DNA of 17,236 nt, taken from an uncultured Haloferula sp. (GTDB lineage Bacteria; Verrucomicrobiota; Verrucomicrobiae; Verrucomicrobiales; Akkermansiaceae). The stretch lies in NCBI GenBank assembly GCA_946885645.1, contig CAMPGU010000059.1, positions 1-17,236 on the forward strand, written 5' to 3'. Numbering within the stretch: position 1 is the first letter of the stretch; every line of letters begins with the position of its first letter. Positions 14,975 through 17,236 of this stretch are shown here, one piece after another. Both the position numbers and the translations under genes were made by a program. The notes under the pieces were generated by a model. The model was not told the DNA's origin, did no database searches, and was given only the letters and a program-made list of their open reading frames with translations.

Positions 14975-16974
14975 CCAAGGAGTTCGCCTCAAAGGCCTTG
15001 GCGGGAATGCTCGGGATCTGTGCTGCCCATGCAGCGGATCTGGCGAGTCCCTCGCAGACGGCGGTTAACGCCGCCATCTCGGCACAGCTCATCGACTTCG
15101 GGCGGAGCTTCTCGGGAGGTGCCCATACCAACGGTGCCTTTTTCGGCGGCGCATCCATCGCGCTGGCGGTGGCCAGCCATGCAGGGAACACCTCGGCGGA
15201 CGCCCGGCTGCTGGAGCAGATCCGCTTCACCCTCACCCCCGGCAACGAGCCCACCGCGAACGGCGGCTATCCCGCGCAACACGAGCGGCATGCAACGGGG
15301 ATGTTCGTGATCGTCAAACACACGCCGCGGATCTGGAGCATGCTCAGCGCCGCGGAGAAAGCGCGGATCGACCTGATCATGAAAGCGACGCTGGTGGCGA
15401 ACGCCTTTACCACCAGCGACAACAATCCCTTCGTGAAGGCCGACACGCAGGAGTACGCGCTCGACGGCGATAGCAACCTGAACCGCGATTGGAACCCGAA
15501 CTATCGCGAAGGCATGATCGGCGGCGTCCTCACCGGCATGGCCTACTTTGGAACCGCAGAGGCCAAGACGATCCTCGCGGAATACAATCACGCGGCCTTC
15601 GTCGCGGAGCTGGATTCGAACAATCTCCCGAACATCCGCGAGACCTTCAATTGGAAGGCCGCGAATCCCACTTCCAAGGCACCCTCCGGCAGCACCATCG
15701 AGGCGGCGGTGGATGTTTACAAATACTACGGCAACACCCTGGACAACTACCCGAAGATCTATGAGGCGCTGTTGAAGGACACTTACGGCCAAGCGGTGAA
15801 CGCCGGCCTCAATAACGGCGCGGGGATCGATGGAGCGGGCAAGATCGTCTCCGGCGCCGACACCTTGCCGAACAAGGGCGTCATCGGGATGCTGAAGGAA
15901 TTCGATTCCTCCGATGCCAACGGCAAGCGCAGTTCTTTCATCTACGCCTTCGACGGCTACCGCCCTCATATGACGAACCAGCTCGCCCTGATCGTCGCGG
16001 GCTATTGGCAGCCCGGTTCGACGCTCGCGACCCTCGCCGCCACGCGGATGAACGTCGGCAATACCGACCTGTGGTACAAGGCGGAGAAGGGCTACATCGG
16101 CTACGCGAAGGGAAAGGCGCAGGCGCTGGTGGACTATCCCTCCTACGGCGGCAGCCGGGGTTTCGCCTACAACCGGGCGCTATGGGATGACGTGCTGAGG
16201 CCCTATCATGGCTTGCCGGGAGGAGGCGATCCCCTGCCGGAACCTCCGGCCTTCGCGGGGGGAGCCCGCATCGAGATCACCGCCGCCACGAATGTCCGGG
16301 CCGCCGCTTCCGCGGGCTCGGCCTTGGTCGCCACGCAGGCGGACGGTGCCCTGGGCTCGGTAATTTCCGGGCCGACGGGAGCGGATGGCATCGAATGGTG
16401 GCAGATTTATTTCGACAACGGGGTGAGCGGCTGGATCGACGCCCGGGATTTCACCGCCGCTCCCCCTACGGAATATCTCGCCACGACCGGGGCCAGTTGG
16501 CTGAACAAGGCGATCCCCGCCCAGACCGGCACCTTCACGGTCTCTTTCAACATGCGCCCGAGCGCGACGAATATCGACGCCTTCACCGGTGTCTCCGCTT
16601 CCACCGCGTCCGCCTTCAGCGGCGTGGCGGCGGTGGTCCGCTTCGCGCCGACCGGCGTTTTCGACGCCCGGAACGGGAGCGCCTATCAAGCGGCAAACGT
16701 GCTGGCGTACGAAGCGGGAGCGGTCTATCGCGTGCGGATGACGGTCAATGTCGCTGCCCGGACCTACTCCGCGACCGTCACCCCGCCCGGAGCTTCACCG
16801 GTGACCATCGCGAACGACTACGCCTTCCGCTCTGAACAGGCATCGGTCGCCTCGCTGGCGAACATCGCGGCATTCGCCCAAGTGGGTTCACACGTCACCT
16901 CCGCGATCTCGGTGGAGGGCGCGAGCACCCCACCCTCGGCACCCACCGGGCTGCGGGTCATCGAGCGGCCGTGA
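14971..16974 (+). CDS. Secreted protein: unknown N-terminal domain, SH3-like domain, C-terminal beta-sandwich
   Basis: From ATG 14971 the product has 667 residues and a signal peptide MTKEFASKALAGMLGICAAHA, cleaved before ADLASP. Residues 25-412 form a large domain rich in helices, with GGYPAQHERHATGMFVIVKH (98-117), NRDWNPNYREGMIGG (171-185) and FDGYRPHMTNQLALIVAGYW (327-346); conserved-looking His, Arg, Asn and Tyr recall alpha/alpha-toroid polysaccharide lyases, but I do not recognise a family. A bacterial SH3-like domain follows (about 432-494: NVRAAASAGSALV, WWQIYFDNGVSGWIDARDF). A beta-sandwich (about 503-648) resembles accessory domains in secreted carbohydrate enzymes (FTVSFNMRPSATNIDAFTGV, VVRFAPTGVFDARNGSAYQA). 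It ends in a Pro-rich PPSAPTGLRVIERP, like the start of an Fn3 linker with no domain after it. Alternative starts: ATG 14953 or TTG 14944. Confidence 0.7.
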   Translation: MTKEFASKALAGMLGICAAHAADLASPSQTAVNAAISAQLIDFGRSFSGGAHTNGAFFGGASIALAVASHAGNTSADARLLEQIRFTLTPGNEPTANGGYPAQHERHATGMFVIVKHTPRIWSMLSAAEKARIDLIMKATLVANAFTTSDNNPFVKADTQEYALDGDSNLNRDWNPNYREGMIGGVLTGMAYFGTAEAKTILAEYNHAAFVAELDSNNLPNIRETFNWKAANPTSKAPSGSTIEAAVDVYKYYGNTLDNYPKIYEALLKDTYGQAVNAGLNNGAGIDGAGKIVSGADTLPNKGVIGMLKEFDSSDANGKRSSFIYAFDGYRPHMTNQLALIVAGYWQPGSTLATLAATRMNVGNTDLWYKAEKGYIGYAKGKAQALVDYPSYGGSRGFAYNRALWDDVLRPYHGLPGGGDPLPEPPAFAGGARIEITAATNVRAAASAGSALVATQADGALGSVISGPTGADGIEWWQIYFDNGVSGWIDARDFTAAPPTEYLATTGASWLNKAIPAQTGTFTVSFNMRPSATNIDAFTGVSASTASAFSGVAAVVRFAPTGVFDARNGSAYQAANVLAYEAGAVYRVRMTVNVAARTYSATVTPPGASPVTIANDYAFRSEQASVASLANIAAFAQVGSHVTSAISVEGASTPPSAPTGLRVIERP

Positions 16975-17043
16975 CTCCGGGCGCAGACCGTGCGGACACA
17001 ACGGGGCGTATGATTTCTCCGGGATGTGCGTAGGCTTCCCTGC

Positions 17044-17236
17044 ATGTTCCGGTTGATCTGCGCTCTTTTCCTCGCCTTTGGCGCTCCCCTGGTTGCCGCG
17101 CCCGATCCTGATCCGGCGCGGTTCGCGAAGGAGATCGCCGCTTTCGACGCCGCCGATGCGAAGTCGCCGCCGGAGAAGGGAGGGATCGTCTTCACCGGCA
17201 GCTCGAGCATCCGGCTGCTGGATATCCCGAAGGTTT
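17044..17236 (+). CDS. Secreted SGNH/GDSL-type hydrolase, 3' partial
   Basis: Only the first 64 codons are in the window. The product starts with a signal peptide (MFRLICALFLAFGAPLVAA) and continues DPDPARFAKEIAAFDAADA. Block I of the SGNH fold appears as GGIVFTGSSSIRLLDI (46-61), the form VFxGSSSIRLW common in secreted GDSL_2-type esterases of Verrucomicrobiota and Planctomycetota; by alignment with GDS the nucleophile should be Ser54. These enzymes remove acetyl or other esters from carbohydrates or lipids. The rest of the gene, with the other catalytic residues, lies beyond the window. It starts 69 bases after the previous stop on the same strand. Confidence 0.75.
   Translation, partial: MFRLICALFLAFGAPLVAAPDPDPARFAKEIAAFDAADAKSPPEKGGIVFTGSSSIRLLDIPKV

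Noticed and set aside
14989..15969. 326-codon open frame on the minus strand
   Set aside because: It is antisense to the secreted protein at 14971 and has no recognisable features.
1..17236. CRISPR arrays, tRNA genes, transposases, toxin-antitoxin or phage defence modules
   Set aside because: I scanned for regularly spaced repeats, tRNA-like cloverleaf ends, DDE or integrase motifs and defence-type domains and found none.

Overview
The window is GC-rich (well above 60% by eye) and looks like a chromosomal segment of a heterotrophic Verrucomicrobiota bacterium, most likely Verrucomicrobiales/Luteolibacter-like. This is an inference from gene content: a DUF5077-DUF3472 secreted protein, a secreted protein with an acidic DDPNDDADSDGL-type C-terminal module, a Tat-exported Gfo/Idh/MocA oxidoreductase, a secreted parallel beta-helix protein, and a REP-like hairpin pair. 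No tRNA, rRNA, CRISPR array, insertion sequence, phage or defence module was seen.

Layout. 1-829: an open-ended reading frame whose first ~50 codons are a dipeptidyl-peptidase IV (S9B) beta-propeller fragment and whose remainder is a spermidine-synthase-like methyltransferase; the two join in frame near 176-199. 830-1062: a 118-bp inverted pair of REP-like hairpins and a terminator-like hairpin. 1063-3488: a same-strand run of small cytoplasmic genes (APH-type phosphotransferase, an unknown protein ending in QGELF, a small GNAT-like protein, a DUF5069 protein). 3505-4251 (minus): TruA. 4585-8495 (plus): a membrane protein with a Cys-rich C-terminal module, the DUF3472 protein, and a secreted two-domain binding protein. 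8529-9632 (minus) and 9778-10683 (plus): a divergent pair, Tat-exported GFOR-like oxidoreductase and exported glycerophosphodiester phosphodiesterase. 10698-11484 (minus): a DUF4250 protein and a coiled-coil protein. 11666-12607 (plus): a membrane-anchored helical protein. 12629-14593 (minus): a beta-helix protein resembling GH141/GH110-type enzymes. 14971-16974 (plus): a large secreted protein of unknown catalytic type with SH3 and beta-sandwich domains, possibly preceded by a translationally coupled leader peptide. 17044-end: the start of a secreted SGNH/GDSL hydrolase.

How it fits together. The right two thirds is dominated by exported proteins that fit breakdown or binding of extracellular glycans and phosphodiesters, but the genes alternate strands, have their own upstream regions and do not form one operon, so a joint pathway is not shown. 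The left third is housekeeping. I did not find a convincing new multi-gene system. The strongest oddities are the chimeric first reading frame, the hairpin pair with compensatory changes, the possible leader-peptide coupling at 14918-14974, and the membrane protein that carries a signalling-type Cys motif without a kinase.
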